From positions 1 to 64,000 of the forward strand of contig JABILA010000105.1 of assembly GCA_018654745.1 (NCBI GenBank): a stretch of 64,000 bases of DNA, given 5' to 3'. The DNA is from Alphaproteobacteria bacterium (GTDB lineage Bacteria; Pseudomonadota; Alphaproteobacteria; UBA2966). Below, piece by piece: positions 55,987 to 64,000 of the stretch; the first letter of the stretch is position 1; every line of letters begins with the position of its first letter. The position numbers and the translations under genes were made by a program. The notes under the pieces were generated by a model, which worked only from the letters and a program-made list of their open reading frames with translations, searched no databases and was not told where the DNA came from.

Positions 55987-57195
55987 ATGTCACATACCGC
56001 ACAAATCCCCTACGGCGCTTACTGGAGCACACCTTTTGCCAAATGGCAGGGCAGTCTGGCGCACCTGCACTCGGTTGAATTCGGTGCTTATGTTGCCAAA
56101 AAAGAACTGGCGAAACGTGATATTTCCGCCGATGTTTTTGACTATGGCGTGATGGGCATTTCAGTGCCGCAAAAGGGATCCTTTTATGGCGCGCCCTGGT
56201 TCATGGGCATGATCGGGGCCAATGATGTAGGTGGTCCAGCGATCTCCCAGGCTTGTGCGACCGGTGTGCGGACAATGCAAAATGCCGTGCAGGAAATCGA
56301 CAATGATTTCGCCTCCGTGGCTTTGGTCGCAAACGTCGACCGGGTTTCGAACGGTCCCCACCTTTATTACCCGAACCCTAATGGGCCAGGTGGCAAAGGT
56401 AACCACGAAGACTGGACGCTGGACAACATGCAAAGCGATCCCCTGGGCGGTCATTCCATGCTGCAGACAGCTGAAAATGTCGCTGCGCGCCACCAGGTTA
56501 CAACAGAAGCCCAGCACGAAGTGGTCTTGCGCCGGGAAGAGCAGTATCAGGATGCCCTGGCAGATGATTCTGCGTTCCTTAAACGCTTCATGACATTGCC
56601 CTTTGATGTGCCGTCCGCAAACTACAAGAAGACTGTTGCGACAATGAACGGCGATGAAGGCCTCAAGCCTTCAACGGCTGAGGGCCTTGCCGGATTGCGT
56701 CCCGTTATGGAAGGCGGCACGGTAACATTTGGTGGGCAAACCCACCCGGCGGACGGCAACGCCTGCATGGTTGTGGCAACGCCAGACAAGGCACGGGAAC
56801 TCAGCAAGGACAAAAACGTCGTAATCGAAATTCTCGGTTTTGGTATGGCCCGGGCTGAACTGGCCTATATGCCGGAAGCACCTGTTCCAGCTGCCATGAA
56901 AGCCCTTGAAAAGGCCGGTTTGACAATTGCTGATCTGGACGCTGTAAAGACCCATAATCCCTTTGCTGCCAACGATATTTATTTCGCCAGTCAAACCGGA
57001 TATGACATCCAGAAGATGAATAACTACGGCTGCCCCCTGGTCTGGGGACACCCACAATCCCCCATGGGAACGCGCGGTGTTATTGAGTTGATTGAAGAAC
57101 TTGTCATCCGGGGTGGCGGCACGGGCCTGTTTACAGGCTGCGCCGCTGGCGACACGGCCATGGCGACAGTCGTGAAAGTCAGCGATGGCTCTTGA
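55987..57195 (+). CDS. Thiolase family protein
   Basis: This 402-residue thiolase has the acylated Cys at 90 (ISQACATGVRTM), the His of GHPQSPMGTR and the second Cys in GLFTGCAAGDTAM, so all catalytic residues are present. It would cleave a 3-oxoacyl-CoA to acetyl- or propionyl-CoA plus a shorter acyl-CoA. It has a good AAGGA and is the last gene of the run; a very long hairpin follows. Confidence 0.92.
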   Translation: MSHTAQIPYGAYWSTPFAKWQGSLAHLHSVEFGAYVAKKELAKRDISADVFDYGVMGISVPQKGSFYGAPWFMGMIGANDVGGPAISQACATGVRTMQNAVQEIDNDFASVALVANVDRVSNGPHLYYPNPNGPGGKGNHEDWTLDNMQSDPLGGHSMLQTAENVAARHQVTTEAQHEVVLRREEQYQDALADDSAFLKRFMTLPFDVPSANYKKTVATMNGDEGLKPSTAEGLAGLRPVMEGGTVTFGGQTHPADGNACMVVATPDKARELSKDKNVVIEILGFGMARAELAYMPEAPVPAAMKALEKAGLTIADLDAVKTHNPFAANDIYFASQTGYDIQKMNNYGCPLVWGHPQSPMGTRGVIELIEELVIRGGGTGLFTGCAAGDTAMATVVKVSDGS

Positions 57196-57234
57196 TCTGA
57201 CGAGGTGGTACGTCTAAGTAAAGCTTTTTGATTG

Positions 57235-57315
57235 CCCGGCCAGCCCGCTCCCCCGGCCCAACCTCCCAATAGTTTATCCTGTGGGAGGTTGGGCCGGGGG
57301 AGCGGGCTGGCCGGG
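57235..57315 (+). repeat. Perfect 34-bp-arm hairpin between thiolase and uup
   Basis: Arms at 57235-57268 and 57282-57315 are exact reverse complements, very GC-rich, with a 13-base loop. No T-tract follows. It could end the catabolic transcript, attenuate uup, or be an inverted pair of repeat units. The stem ends 25 bases before the uup ATG. Confidence 0.97.
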
Positions 57316-57340
57316 AAGTCCAATCCAGACAAGGCCCCTC

Positions 57341-59143
57341 ATGGCACCACCCGTCCTTCATCTCCGCGACATAGAACTCTCATTCGGCACCACACCTCTT
57401 CTTGAAGGGGCGGAAATGGCCGTCATGACCGGCGACCGGCTTTGCCTTGTCGGGCGCAATGGTTCCGGTAAATCGACGTTCCTGAAAATCGCTGCTGGTC
57501 TGATAGATATCGACGGGGGCGAACGCTTTATCCAACCTGGCACAACCGTTCGTTATCTGGCGCAGGAACCTGATCTCAGCAACTTTGAAACAACCCTGGA
57601 ATATGCTGAATCCGGTTTGGCCCCGGGTGATGATACCTGGCGCGCGCAATATCTGTTGCAGCAGCTGGGTCTGACAGGTGACGAAGACCCAAAAGTCCTG
57701 TCCGGTGGTGAAGCCCGGCGCTGTGCTTTGGCCCAGGCCATGGCACCTGAACCCGACATTTTGTTGCTGGACGAGCCCACCAACCATCTTGACCTGCCTG
57801 CCATTGAATGGCTGGAAAGCGAGTTGAAGGGCCTCAAGTCAGCTATCGTCATGATCAGTCACGATCGAAGCTTCCTCAACGCCTTGTCGACGTCTACGGT
57901 CTGGCTGGATCGAGGTATGGCCCGACGTATGGATCGCGGTTTTGAACATTTTGAGAACTGGCGGGATGAGGTTCTGGAACAGGAACAGCTGGAACGTCAC
58001 AAACTGGATCGCAAGATCGTTCGTGAAGAACACTGGATCACCTATGGCGTGACCGCACGGCGCAAGCGAAACCAGGGGCGCTTGCGTGAATTGGCAAATT
58101 TGCGTCAGACCCGCAAGGATCAACGCCAGGCAACCGGCAATGTAAAGATCACGGTTACCGAAGGCGATGTATCCGGTAAGCGCGTGGCTGAGGCCAAAAA
58201 TATTTCCAAGACCTGGGATGGCCCACCTGTTGTGCGGGATCTCAGTTTGCGAATCCAGCGTGGGGACCGGTTGGGTATTGTCGGCCCGAATGGTGCAGGC
58301 AAAACCACATTGCTGAAGATGATGACCGGGGCACTCGCGCCGGATACCGGTGAGGTCAAACTGGGCACAACCCTGCAAATGGTGACGCTGGATCAACGCC
58401 GCGATACCCTGAAGCCAGAGTGGAGCCTGCAGGACGCCCTGACCGGCGGTGTTGGTGATCTGGTCGAGGTGAACGGCCAGTCCCGCCATGTCATGAGTTA
58501 CATGAAAGATTTTCTGTTTGCACCGGAACAGGCGCGCACCGTTGTCAGTGCCTTATCGGGTGGTGAACGGGGTCGTCTGTTACTGGCAATGGCGTTGGCA
58601 AAACCGTCAAACCTGCTGATCCTGGATGAGCCGACAAACGATCTGGATCTTGAAACCCTGGATCTTTTGCAGGAAATGCTGGCGAATTATCCCGGCACAG
58701 CTCTGATCGTCAGCCACGATCGTGATTTTCTGGACCGGGTTGCAACATCCATTCTGGTTTTTGAAGGTGATGGCAACTGGATAGAATATGCCGGTGGCTA
58801 TAATGACATGCTGGCCCAGCGCAAGGCATCCGTGATGTCGGGTCAGGAATCCTCGCAAAAATCCCGTTCAAACAAATCGGCGACAGCGAAACTAAAACCC
58901 ACTTCGCGCATGACCTTTAAAGACAAACATGCGCTTGAAACCTTGCCGGACAAGATGGCGGAAATTCAGGTGGCTATTGCGGATTTGCAATCCACGCTGG
59001 CCGATCCGGACATGTTTGCCCGCAATCCCGACAAGTTCGATGGTGCCGTCAAAGGACTGCAAGTTGCCCAGGCCGAGCTGGAAGCAGCTGAGGAGCGCTG
59101 GCTGGAACTGGAAATGATCCGCGAAGGGATCGAAGGCGGTTAA
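57341..59143 (+). CDS. uup: ABC-F family ATPase Uup
   Basis: This 600-residue protein has two ABC domains in one chain and no membrane part: Walker A GRNGSGKST and GPNGAGKTT, signatures LSGGEARRCALA and LSGGERGRLLLA, Walker B LLLDEPTNHLD and LILDEPTNDLD. The last 80 residues form the Uup-type coiled coil (KDKHALETLPDKMAEIQVAI and on). ABC-F proteins act on ribosomes; Uup also affects transposon precise excision and DNA branch structures in E. coli. The ATG at 57341 is chosen; a longer frame starts in the loop of the upstream hairpin and is not credible. Confidence 0.94.
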   Translation: MAPPVLHLRDIELSFGTTPLLEGAEMAVMTGDRLCLVGRNGSGKSTFLKIAAGLIDIDGGERFIQPGTTVRYLAQEPDLSNFETTLEYAESGLAPGDDTWRAQYLLQQLGLTGDEDPKVLSGGEARRCALAQAMAPEPDILLLDEPTNHLDLPAIEWLESELKGLKSAIVMISHDRSFLNALSTSTVWLDRGMARRMDRGFEHFENWRDEVLEQEQLERHKLDRKIVREEHWITYGVTARRKRNQGRLRELANLRQTRKDQRQATGNVKITVTEGDVSGKRVAEAKNISKTWDGPPVVRDLSLRIQRGDRLGIVGPNGAGKTTLLKMMTGALAPDTGEVKLGTTLQMVTLDQRRDTLKPEWSLQDALTGGVGDLVEVNGQSRHVMSYMKDFLFAPEQARTVVSALSGGERGRLLLAMALAKPSNLLILDEPTNDLDLETLDLLQEMLANYPGTALIVSHDRDFLDRVATSILVFEGDGNWIEYAGGYNDMLAQRKASVMSGQESSQKSRSNKSATAKLKPTSRMTFKDKHALETLPDKMAEIQVAIADLQSTLADPDMFARNPDKFDGAVKGLQVAQAELEAAEERWLELEMIREGIEGG

Positions 59144-59146
59144 CGC

Positions 59147-59782
59147 CTACAACAAATTCTTGTTCAGCGAATAGGTCCCCATACATTGGCCACTGGCCAG
59201 AATGTGACCTTCCATGGCCGCAAGGGCTTCCGGGCCGCCAAAATCACCAGACAAACCGAGACTTGTCGTATCCATGGCATAAACCGTGAAGATGTAATGA
59301 TGCATGATGGCGTCATTCCACGGCGGGCAGGGGCCATCGTAACCGCCATAAGTGCCGCCCATGTCAGCATCCCCGGCGAACCAGTCTGTGAAGTTATTTT
59401 TGCCGCGAATGCCGACGTCGGTCGGTCCTGTGTCCTTGCCGCCCGCGGTGATGTCAGCACCGTCCGCCCCTTCGGCCAGTGAGGTCGTAGTGGCCGCGAT
59501 ATCAACCAGCACCCAGTGATAGAAATCCACACGCGGCAAACTGGCCGGAACTGTTTTTCCTTCCTGATTTACATCGTCTGCGGCTGAGGGCACGTCGGGG
59601 TCATGGCAAATGATGGCATATGACTTCGTGCCTTCCGGCGCACCAGACCATGACATGCCAGGGCTTTTGTTTTCGCCCATGCTGACATTGCCTTCGTCTG
59701 CCGGAATGCAGAATGAGTTGGCACCTGGGATGCGTTCACCATCGGCCCAGTTGTCGATTGTTACGGTCAGATCAGCAGGCAT
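59147..59782 (-). CDS. YbhB/YbcL (PEBP) family protein
   Basis: This is a 211-residue protein of the phosphatidylethanolamine-binding/Raf kinase inhibitor family. Landmarks are NKSPGMSWSGAPEGTKSYAI, the ligand-site CHDPDVPSA, VDFYHWVLVDI, and the conserved YGGYDGPCPPWNDAIMHHYI split around its Pro-Pro. Bacterial members have no firmly known role. It has GGGGAG upstream and overlaps nothing; its stop faces the uup stop 3 bases away. Confidence 0.9.
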   Translation of the reverse strand: MPADLTVTIDNWADGERIPGANSFCIPADEGNVSMGENKSPGMSWSGAPEGTKSYAIICHDPDVPSAADDVNQEGKTVPASLPRVDFYHWVLVDIAATTTSLAEGADGADITAGGKDTGPTDVGIRGKNNFTDWFAGDADMGGTYGGYDGPCPPWNDAIMHHYIFTVYAMDTTSLGLSGDFGGPEALAAMEGHILASGQCMGTYSLNKNLL

Positions 59783-59878
59783 AAGAAACTCCCCGGATTA
59801 AATTTGATTGATCCAATTATCCATATCCCGGACACTGGGACAAACCAATTTTGCAATTATCATGACGGACCCGGTGAA

Positions 59879-60598
59879 ATGACAGATGTTACCGAAGACA
59901 TGCTGGCAGCCCTGAGAACGGTTTCAACTGCAACGCTGACCATGCAGTTACTGAAAAGGGGTCTGCGGAGCTGCTTTATTTCGGGTGCCCGACCGCTGAT
60001 CGAAGGAACACCCCGCATCGCAGCCGAAGCCTATACCCTGCGCTTCATCCCCTTGCGCGAGGACCTGAGTGTGCCTGAGGTTCTGGGCGATCCTGAATAT
60101 CCGCCGCGCAAGGCCGTTGAAGATATCCCGCCTGGCCAGATCATGGTGATCGACTGCCGGGGCGTGCAAACAGCCGGCACCATCGGCGATATCCTGGCAT
60201 TGCGCATGAAGATCAGGGGGGCGGTTGGCGTAGTGACGGATGGTCCCGTCCGGGATGGCGGTGCCGTCGCCGAAACGGGCTTACCGGTCTTTTGTTCGGG
60301 TACGGTGGCCCCCGCCAGCATCGGATCACATTTCGGTGCAGATCTGCAATGTCCCATCGCCTGTGGCGGGGCGGCGGTGTTTCCTGGCGATGTCATCGTT
60401 GCGGACAATGACGGGGCCATTGTGATCCCGCGCAAGCTGGTGGCAGACATCGCCATTTCAGCGCCAGAGCAGGAATTGTTAGAAGAGTTTCTCAAGTCCC
60501 GGATTGCAGAAGGGCACATGAGCTTTGGCACTTATCCGCCCAACGAAGAAACTCTTGCCGCCTATGCTGAGTGGAAAAACGGTAACGGATTACGTTAA
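59879..60598 (+). CDS. RraA/4-hydroxy-4-methyl-2-oxoglutarate aldolase family protein
   Basis: This 239-residue protein has the RraA-like fold signature: VSTATLTMQLLKRGLRS, IDCRGVQTAGTIGDILALRMKIRGAVGVVTDGPVRDG and AGDVIVADNDGAIVIP-like FPGDVIVADNDGAIVIPRK. Metal-dependent aldolases and RNase E inhibitors share this fold; the TDGPVRD motif with its Asp and Arg favours aldolase or decarboxylase activity. I took the ATG at 59879 with GGTGA just upstream; a TTG at 59804 would add 25 residues. Confidence 0.85.
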   Translation: MTDVTEDMLAALRTVSTATLTMQLLKRGLRSCFISGARPLIEGTPRIAAEAYTLRFIPLREDLSVPEVLGDPEYPPRKAVEDIPPGQIMVIDCRGVQTAGTIGDILALRMKIRGAVGVVTDGPVRDGGAVAETGLPVFCSGTVAPASIGSHFGADLQCPIACGGAAVFPGDVIVADNDGAIVIPRKLVADIAISAPEQELLEEFLKSRIAEGHMSFGTYPPNEETLAAYAEWKNGNGLR

Positions 60599-60611
60599 TA
60601 CAAAGTCACGA

Positions 60612-60702
60612 GAGACTCCGGGTCAAGCCCGGAGTGACGCTGTGGGTAATCGGAATGCGGCGCAACAAACTCTCCGTCACTCCGGGCTTGACCCGGAGTC
60701 TC
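60612..60702. repeat. Pair of inverted REP-like palindromes
   Basis: A 28-base unit at 60612-60639 and its exact reverse complement at 60675-60702 each contain CTCCGGG and CCCGGAG around TCAAG/CTTGA. This unit type is frequent in Alphaproteobacteria. It lies between convergent genes and can form one large stem. Confidence 0.9.
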
Positions 60703-60728
60703 GGGATATCGGTGTGCGTTATTACTAT

Positions 60729-61622
60729 CTATTCGGCAGCTTGTGCAGTGCCTGGTTTGATATCTGCACCGGCTGAGCGGGCAATGGCATCCAGGTTATC
60801 GCCAAGCGTAGGGCGGTCTTCCCTGAACAGCACACCCAGACCGGGAGCGTCTGTCTTTGTCGCCTCGCGCATAGCAGCCATTTGTGAACTGGTATCGTGA
60901 TCTTCCGGCAATGGGCGCACAGCCATGCTCATGTTCTGATAAGTCATGTTCGTTTTGTCGAACGTGACGCAGGGGCTGAGGATGTGCAGATAGGAGAATC
61001 CGCGATGGGCAATGGCCTGCTTGATCATGTCTGCCAGATGATGCTGGTGACCGGCGTAGGCCTGTCCCACCCAGCTTGCCCCATAGGACAACACCATCAT
61101 CAATGGTTTCAACGGCTGCTCACGATTTTCATAGGGCGTGGTGGATGTTTTGAAACCCTGGCTTGATGTGGGTGAGGTCTGGCCCTTGGTCAGGCCATAA
61201 ATGCCATTATCGAACAACAGGTAAGTGATATCGACGTTGCGCTTGGCTGCGTGGGGAATGTGACCTCCGCCAATGGCGAAGCCATCTCCGTCACCGCCAA
61301 CCACGACAACCGTCAGGTCATCGTTGGCCGTCTTGATCCCGGTGGCGACGGGCAGGGTGCGTCCGTGCAAAGTGTGGAAGCCATAGACATCGACAAAAAA
61401 CGGAAAGCGTGAGGCGCACCCGATACCTGAAACGCAAACCACGTTTTCGTTTTTCAGGCCCAGCTCATTCAGCGAATTTGTGACGCCTTCGGTCATGCTG
61501 TAATAACCGCAGCCCGGGCACCATGTCGGCAGTGAACCGGAACGGAAATCCAGGCGACCACTGTCCTGAATATCTTTCAGTTTTTCTTCGAGATAGACCG
61601 GCTCTTTAAGTTCAGCGCTCAT
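60729..61622 (-). CDS. korB: 2-oxoacid:ferredoxin oxidoreductase, beta subunit
   Basis: This 297-residue subunit binds thiamine diphosphate: WCPGCGYYSMTEGV, VSGIGCASRFPFF, and the TPP/Mg motif GGDGDGFAIGGGH ... DNGIYGLTKGQTSPTS. With the alpha subunit it oxidises a 2-oxo acid, probably 2-oxoglutarate, to acyl-CoA and reduces ferredoxin. It starts 18 bases after korA. The typical 2-oxoglutarate motif GQTSPTS fits this substrate but is not decisive. Confidence 0.93.
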   Translation of the reverse strand: MSAELKEPVYLEEKLKDIQDSGRLDFRSGSLPTWCPGCGYYSMTEGVTNSLNELGLKNENVVCVSGIGCASRFPFFVDVYGFHTLHGRTLPVATGIKTANDDLTVVVVGGDGDGFAIGGGHIPHAAKRNVDITYLLFDNGIYGLTKGQTSPTSSQGFKTSTTPYENREQPLKPLMMVLSYGASWVGQAYAGHQHHLADMIKQAIAHRGFSYLHILSPCVTFDKTNMTYQNMSMAVRPLPEDHDTSSQMAAMREATKTDAPGLGVLFREDRPTLGDNLDAIARSAGADIKPGTAQAAE

Positions 61623-61640
61623 GATTGATATCCAATCCTC

Positions 61641-63434
61641 TTACGCCGCGTCGCGCTTGTCGCGCCCGGCAAGTTTGCGAATTTCAGCCAGGATGTCGTC
61701 AACCCGCATGGGGGTGCCCGGAACCATGTTCAAACGGTTCACTGGACGACCAAGGGTGCCAGAGACGATTCCGGCGAACTGGCCTTCGTAGTTCAATTCT
61801 GGAATCAGGACTTCACTGGCACTATCCATGAAATCTGTGATCGGCTGTTCCGGCAGGGGTGACATCATCACAACCTTCATGGCAGCGCATTTGATGCCTT
61901 CTTCACGTGCCAACATCATGGCTTCCAGGGATTCACCAAAGGTTGACCCCCACGCCAGAATACCCACATCAACATCACCTTCATCGCCAAAGCGTTTGGT
62001 GATGGTTATGCCTGGATGATCAATAGCTTTGGCCAACTTGTTGTGGCGCTTTTCAGACATGTCCATGTGGATATTGGGTTGGTCACTGGGCCGGCCCATA
62101 TCGTTATGCTCAAGACCCGTGACCGTATGGATGCCTCCGAGTTGACCCGGAATGGCGCGCGGGCTAATGCCGTCATCCGTGGTGGCAAAGCGCTGGTATT
62201 TTTCGTCGGCCTTGCCCTTCACCATGGGCTTGCTCATATTTGGTTCAAACTGCTCATCAGGTGAAACAACTACCGTCTCGTAGCGGTTCGAGAGATAGAG
62301 GTCCAGCAAGACGATAACCGGTGTCTGGTATCGTTCAGCCATCTCAAAGGCCTTGCCGGCACAACGCCAGCAGCCTTCAACATTGGTCGGGGCCAATACA
62401 ATGCGTTGGGCATCACCGGAGCCACCAAATACAGCCAGATTAAGATCGGATTGCTCGGTCTTGGTCGGCATGCCCGTTGAGGGGCCGCCCCGTTGCGAAA
62501 CGAATATGACCGCAGGGACTTCTGCCATGACACTCAGGCCCAGCATTTCCGCCATCAGTGCCAGACCGGGACCAGAAGTTGCTGTGGCCGAACGAACACC
62601 GGCATAACCAGCACCAATTGTTGCCGCAATTGCGGAGATTTCGTCTTCTGTCTGCAGGGCACGTTTACCGCGCTTGGGCATTTCAGAAACCAGGCGTTCC
62701 ATGATCGTCGTCGCAGGCGTAATCGGATAGCCAAAATAGGCTTCGATGCCTGCATCCAGACAACCTTCGACCACGGCGGAGTTTCCGCTCAGCATGCGGG
62801 CTTCGTGTTTTGCCTTTGCCGGTGGCTCGCCAATGGAAATTTCATCGAACAGAAATTCCCCGGCACCCAAATCAAAGCCTGCATCAAAGGCGGCTGTGTT
62901 GTCTGTCGTCACGGCGGCTGGTTTGGTTTTGAACTTGCGGGCGATGATGGTGTGAAAGACGTCCTGCTGCAGTCCATACAATCCAGCGACAAATCCCAGG
63001 GCCACCATGTTACGGCCACGGTTGCTACCTGTGGCGCGTTCCGAGATTTCGCGGATCGGCAAGGCGTAGGGGATTTGACCGGGCTGCAGGTGACCAGAAA
63101 TATGTTCACCTTCCGCCATCAAGCTCATGGGGGCGTTGTCATAGATCACGGCACCAAAATCACGCACTTCCGAGGCGTGGGGAATGGCGTGGCTGTCATC
63201 CAGCGAGACCAGGATATCCGTCTGCTGTTTCATGGAATAAACTTGCTCGCCGGTGACCCGGGTGCGCGAGACACATTTACCGAAGCCGCGAATTTCCGCT
63301 GGATACTGGTCAAAGGCAATGACTCTGTAGCCTGCCATGGCCATGGCCTGTTTGAGAATGTCGCCGACAGCAATGGTGCCATCACCGGCTGAGCCACAAA
63401 AAGCGATCTGGAGGTCGGTGCCGTTTATCGTCAC
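61641..63434 (-). CDS. korA: 2-oxoacid:acceptor oxidoreductase, fused gamma-alpha subunit
   Basis: This 597-residue chain has an N-terminal gamma domain (LQIAFCGSAGDGTIAVGDILKQAM) followed by the alpha pyrimidine domain (GNSAVVEGCLDAGIEAYFGYPITP, TEDEISAIAATIGAGYAG, TSGPGLALMAEMLGL). The start is GTG at 63434, which overlaps the upstream reductase stop as GTGA, so the three genes form one coupled operon. It pairs with korB downstream. Confidence 0.93.
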   Translation of the reverse strand: MTINGTDLQIAFCGSAGDGTIAVGDILKQAMAMAGYRVIAFDQYPAEIRGFGKCVSRTRVTGEQVYSMKQQTDILVSLDDSHAIPHASEVRDFGAVIYDNAPMSLMAEGEHISGHLQPGQIPYALPIREISERATGSNRGRNMVALGFVAGLYGLQQDVFHTIIARKFKTKPAAVTTDNTAAFDAGFDLGAGEFLFDEISIGEPPAKAKHEARMLSGNSAVVEGCLDAGIEAYFGYPITPATTIMERLVSEMPKRGKRALQTEDEISAIAATIGAGYAGVRSATATSGPGLALMAEMLGLSVMAEVPAVIFVSQRGGPSTGMPTKTEQSDLNLAVFGGSGDAQRIVLAPTNVEGCWRCAGKAFEMAERYQTPVIVLLDLYLSNRYETVVVSPDEQFEPNMSKPMVKGKADEKYQRFATTDDGISPRAIPGQLGGIHTVTGLEHNDMGRPSDQPNIHMDMSEKRHNKLAKAIDHPGITITKRFGDEGDVDVGILAWGSTFGESLEAMMLAREEGIKCAAMKVVMMSPLPEQPITDFMDSASEVLIPELNYEGQFAGIVSGTLGRPVNRLNMVPGTPMRVDDILAEIRKLAGRDKRDAA

Positions 63435-64000
63435 GCGCTGTACTCCCAAAACGGCGAATCAATGCTGCCGTCGTCCTTGATAATCAAATGTTCGTCGACC
63501 TCTGTTTCAAAAGGTACTTCTTCGCCCATCATGTTGCGGGCCGAAATCTCGCCCATTTTGCGGACATTTCGCCAGCCATAATAGAACCGGTAACCGTTGC
63601 TTTCCTGCTCCCAGATCTGGCAAACATCGCCAGCGGCATAAATTTCATCGCGTGTTGTTTTCAGTTGTGGATTGACCAACAAGCCGCGTTCGATATCTAC
63701 GCCTGCGGTACTCATGAAGTCGACCATGGGGGCGAGGCCGTATTGGGTCACAACAACATCGGCTGCCACAGTTTCGCCGCTGACAAACACGACACGTCGG
63801 GCAGCAGCACTGCCGGTCGTATCCTCAATGCGTTCAACCTCTCCGTGGTTGATAACTTCCATGCCCATGGTTTCCAGGGCCGAAAGATATTTCGGACGTT
63901 CTTCTGCTGAAATTTCGTGTGGCCAGAAAGTTCTGTCGCCAGGCACGACCGTCACGTGGTATCCGGTTTCGATCAATGTACGCGCAAGATCCAGGCCAAT
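63431..64000 (-). CDS. NAD(P)/FAD-dependent oxidoreductase (5' part beyond window)
   Basis: This is the C-terminal 189 residues of a disulfide-reductase-like flavoprotein; the frame stays open to the window end. The visible part begins in the second Rossmann segment (IGLDLARTLIETGYHVTVV), then shows the FAD motif DEIYAAGDVCQIWE and a C-terminal helical part (YRFYYGWRNVRKMGEISARNMMG). Its stop overlaps korA, so it is probably the electron-transfer partner (NADH or ferredoxin reductase role) of the KorAB enzyme. That role is inference from context. Confidence 0.85.
   Translation of the reverse strand: MGLDLARTLIETGYHVTVVPGDRTFWPHEISAEERPKYLSALETMGMEVINHGEVERIEDTTGSAAARRVVFVSGETVAADVVVTQYGLAPMVDFMSTAGVDIERGLLVNPQLKTTRDEIYAAGDVCQIWEQESNGYRFYYGWRNVRKMGEISARNMMGEEVPFETEVDEHLIIKDDGSIDSPFWEYSA

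Noticed and set aside
57281-57340. N-terminal extension of Uup starting inside the hairpin loop
   Set aside because: The sequence MGGWAGGAGWPG only translates the repeat stem and is not part of the ABC-F fold.
1-64000. Search for tRNA, rRNA, CRISPR, transposases and prophage genes
   Set aside because: No cloverleaf-like sequence, regular spaced repeat array or mobile-element protein was recognised by eye; a tRNA or CRISPR scan would be decisive.

Overview
The window looks like a chromosomal segment of a free-living, probably marine, aerobic alphaproteobacterium, with Rhodospirillales-like relatives as the best guess. The evidence is the gene order rodZ-ispG-hisS-prfA-prmC-DUF4167-clpB, the DUF4167 family itself, TRAP and NitT/TauT transporters, many acyl-CoA enzymes, and short palindromic repeats of kinds common in this class. 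No rRNA, tRNA, CRISPR array, transposase or phage gene was seen.

Layout: (1) 290-10481 is a conserved housekeeping block, interrupted between rodZ and ispG by a MITE-like inverted repeat. (2) 10540-21612 is mixed metabolism and transport: an enoyl-CoA hydratase, glutaryl-CoA dehydrogenase, a PAS protein paired with a soluble chemoreceptor, a methyltransferase/acetyltransferase pair, a TetR regulator beside a NitT/TauT-type ABC transporter, and a Bcr/CflA-type efflux pump. (3) 21734-29127 is an unusual chaperone-usher type fimbrial locus. It has a protein with six MshEN-type motifs fused through an internal signal-like segment to a pilin-like domain, two small secreted pilin-like proteins, a TcfC/CooC-like usher carrying two C-terminal SPOR domains, and a convergent PapD-like chaperone. 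(4) 29127-36842 holds a DOPA-dioxygenase family protein, an Lrp regulator divergent from an indolepyruvate:ferredoxin oxidoreductase, a reductive-dehalogenase-like Fe-S protein, and an opine-dehydrogenase-like plus 3-hydroxyacyl-CoA dehydrogenase pair.

(5) 36866-57195 holds a TRAP transporter, a TetR regulator with a clear palindromic operator, and a twelve-gene co-directional catabolic run: acyl-CoA ligase, hydantoinase A and B, acyl-CoA dehydrogenase, B12-dependent acyl-CoA mutase (two subunits), a three-subunit molybdenum hydroxylase, a family III CoA-transferase, a second acyl-CoA ligase and a thiolase. I do not recognise this combination as a described pathway. (6) 57235-64000 has a very long perfect hairpin, the ABC-F protein Uup, a PEBP-family protein, an RraA-family protein, and a 2-oxoacid:ferredoxin oxidoreductase operon whose first gene is cut by the right edge.

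How parts may work together: the fimbrial locus suggests a surface appendage whose assembly or anchoring could respond to c-di-GMP (MshEN motifs) and to peptidoglycan (SPOR domains). The TRAP/TetR/catabolic block suggests uptake of an organic acid, CoA activation, Mo-dependent hydroxylation, ring opening or carboxylation by HyuAB, B12-dependent rearrangement and thiolysis. Both statements are inference from families and neighbourhood; the substrate is unknown.
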